From NCBI GenBank assembly GCA_910579585.1, contig CAJTVA010000016.1:1-31880 (forward strand): a DNA stretch of 31,880 bases, read 5' to 3'. This stretch comes from an uncultured Christensenella sp. Its GTDB lineage: Bacteria; Bacillota; Clostridia; Christensenellales; Borkfalkiaceae. The position numbers and the translations under genes are program-made. The notes under the pieces were generated by a model. The model searched no databases and was not told the origin of the DNA. It worked only from the letters and a program-made list of their open reading frames with translations. How positions within the stretch are numbered: the first letter of the stretch is position 1; every line of letters begins with the position of its first letter. Below, in pieces: positions 31,179-31,880 of the stretch.

Positions 31179-31880
31179 AATTACCCGTTGAAGTTAAAGA
31201 TTTGAAAGGCAAAGTCGTAGTTATTACCGGCGCGGGCGGGGTTATTTGCTCGGAGCTTGCTAAGGCAATGGCGGCGGCGGGCGCAAAGGTTGCGCTTCTG
31301 GACCTTTCGCCCCAAAAAGCCGAAAGCTTCGCCGCAGAGATAAGAAAGGACGGCGGGATAGCAAAGGGCTATGAAGCCAACGTTCTGGATAAACAGTCGC
31401 TTTCCGCTTGTCATACCGAAATTTTAAAAGACTTCGGCAAGTGTGAAATCTTAATCAACGGCGCGGGCGGCAACAGCCCCAAGGCGCAGACGGATAAGGA
31501 GTACTTCGAGCCCGGAGATATTGAATCCGACACAATGTCCTTTTTCGATTTGGACGAGAAAGGGGTAGGGTTCGTATTCAATCTGAATTTCTTGGGAACG
31601 CTTCTTCCGACGCAGGAGTTCGCTCGCGATATGGCGGCGGGCAAGGGTTGCAGTATAATAAATATTTCTTCTATGAACGCGTTCACGCCGCTTACGAAAA
31701 TTCCCGCATATTCGGGGGCCAAAGCCGCGGTTTCGAACTTTACGCAGTGGCTTGCCGTGCACTTTTCGAAAGTCGGTATACGCGTAAACGCAATCGCGCC
31801 GGGCTTCTTTTCGACCGCGCAGAACAAATCGCTTTTATGGAATGCGGACGGCACCCCGACGGAGCGCACGGGCAAGATTA
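31175..31880 (+). CDS. uxuB: SDR-family D-mannonate oxidoreductase (partial)
   Basis: The frame runs off the end of the window; 235 codons are present. It is a short-chain dehydrogenase with an NAD-binding loop (VITGAGGVICSELA), NGAGGNSP, catalytic serine in NISSMNAF and the YSGAK motif carrying the catalytic Tyr and Lys. The long insertion between the N-terminal fold and the catalytic region (residues about 95-125) and the position after uxuA fit the fructuronate reductase/mannonate oxidoreductase subgroup, which reduces fructuronate to mannonate. AAGGAGAG is 8 nt upstream of the ATG at 31175, which overlaps the uxuA stop. Confidence 0.82.
   Translation, partial: MKLPVEVKDLKGKVVVITGAGGVICSELAKAMAAAGAKVALLDLSPQKAESFAAEIRKDGGIAKGYEANVLDKQSLSACHTEILKDFGKCEILINGAGGNSPKAQTDKEYFEPGDIESDTMSFFDLDEKGVGFVFNLNFLGTLLPTQEFARDMAAGKGCSIINISSMNAFTPLTKIPAYSGAKAAVSNFTQWLAVHFSKVGIRVNAIAPGFFSTAQNKSLLWNADGTPTERTGKI

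Overview
The window reads as chromosome of an anaerobic Gram-positive bacterium of the Clostridia type (phylum Bacillota). The signs are strong AAGGAGG ribosome sites, consensus TTGACA-17-TATAAT promoters, a response regulator with a Spo0A-type C-terminal domain, a KtrAB potassium pair, two-component/ABC modules typical of low-GC Gram-positives, and a large serine recombinase. No species can be named from sequence alone. Overall GC looks moderate. The stretch from about 13.36 to 16.6 kb is visibly AT-richer.

Layout. 1-3050: tRNA-Gln with its own promoter and terminator, a REC + Spo0A_C response regulator, a possible 19-residue peptide gene on the opposite strand, a GHKL sensor kinase that appears to be translated from a leaderless message, and a small hypothetical gene. 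3223-5540: a DUF4143-type ATPase and a ComF-family phosphoribosyltransferase. 5506-7623: the ktrB-ktrA potassium uptake operon. 8018-11212: glmM-glmS, making the amino-sugar precursor of peptidoglycan. 11211-12073: a candidate 125-nt rod-shaped RNA and a membrane protein gene. 12155-12939: radC.

12946-18774 looks like an accessory island. It holds tRNA-Ser(UGA) with a duplicated 5' fragment, a cluster of inverted and direct repeats, an AT-rich SNF2 helicase gene with an HNH-like C-terminus that seems split by a one-base frameshift, a structured attenuator leader in front of that gene, a large nested palindrome, and a large serine recombinase whose reading frame runs through an intrinsic terminator. 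18691-20326: an ABC-2 permease/ATPase pair of the bacitracin/lantibiotic-immunity type behind a perfect consensus promoter. 20334-25455: a response regulator, histidine kinase, ABC ATPase and FtsX-type permease operon on the minus strand.

25498-31880 is a sugar catabolic cluster: a GH2 glycosidase and an AraC regulator on the minus strand, and a GPH-type symporter, mannonate dehydratase and SDR oxidoreductase on the plus strand with ATGA overlaps. The gene set fits uptake and hydrolysis of beta-glucuronides and part of the hexuronate pathway. Two 40-bp elements, identical at 33 of 40 positions and in the same orientation relative to their target genes, sit upstream of the glycosidase and the transporter. 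Each contains two direct half-sites 22 bp apart and a putative -35 box. They are strong candidates for the AraC protein's operators.

The items most worth following up are the AraC operator pair, the broken SNF2-HNH gene with its attenuator leader, the rod-shaped RNA at 11211-11335, and the Spo0A-like two-component pair with the adjacent tiny peptide gene.
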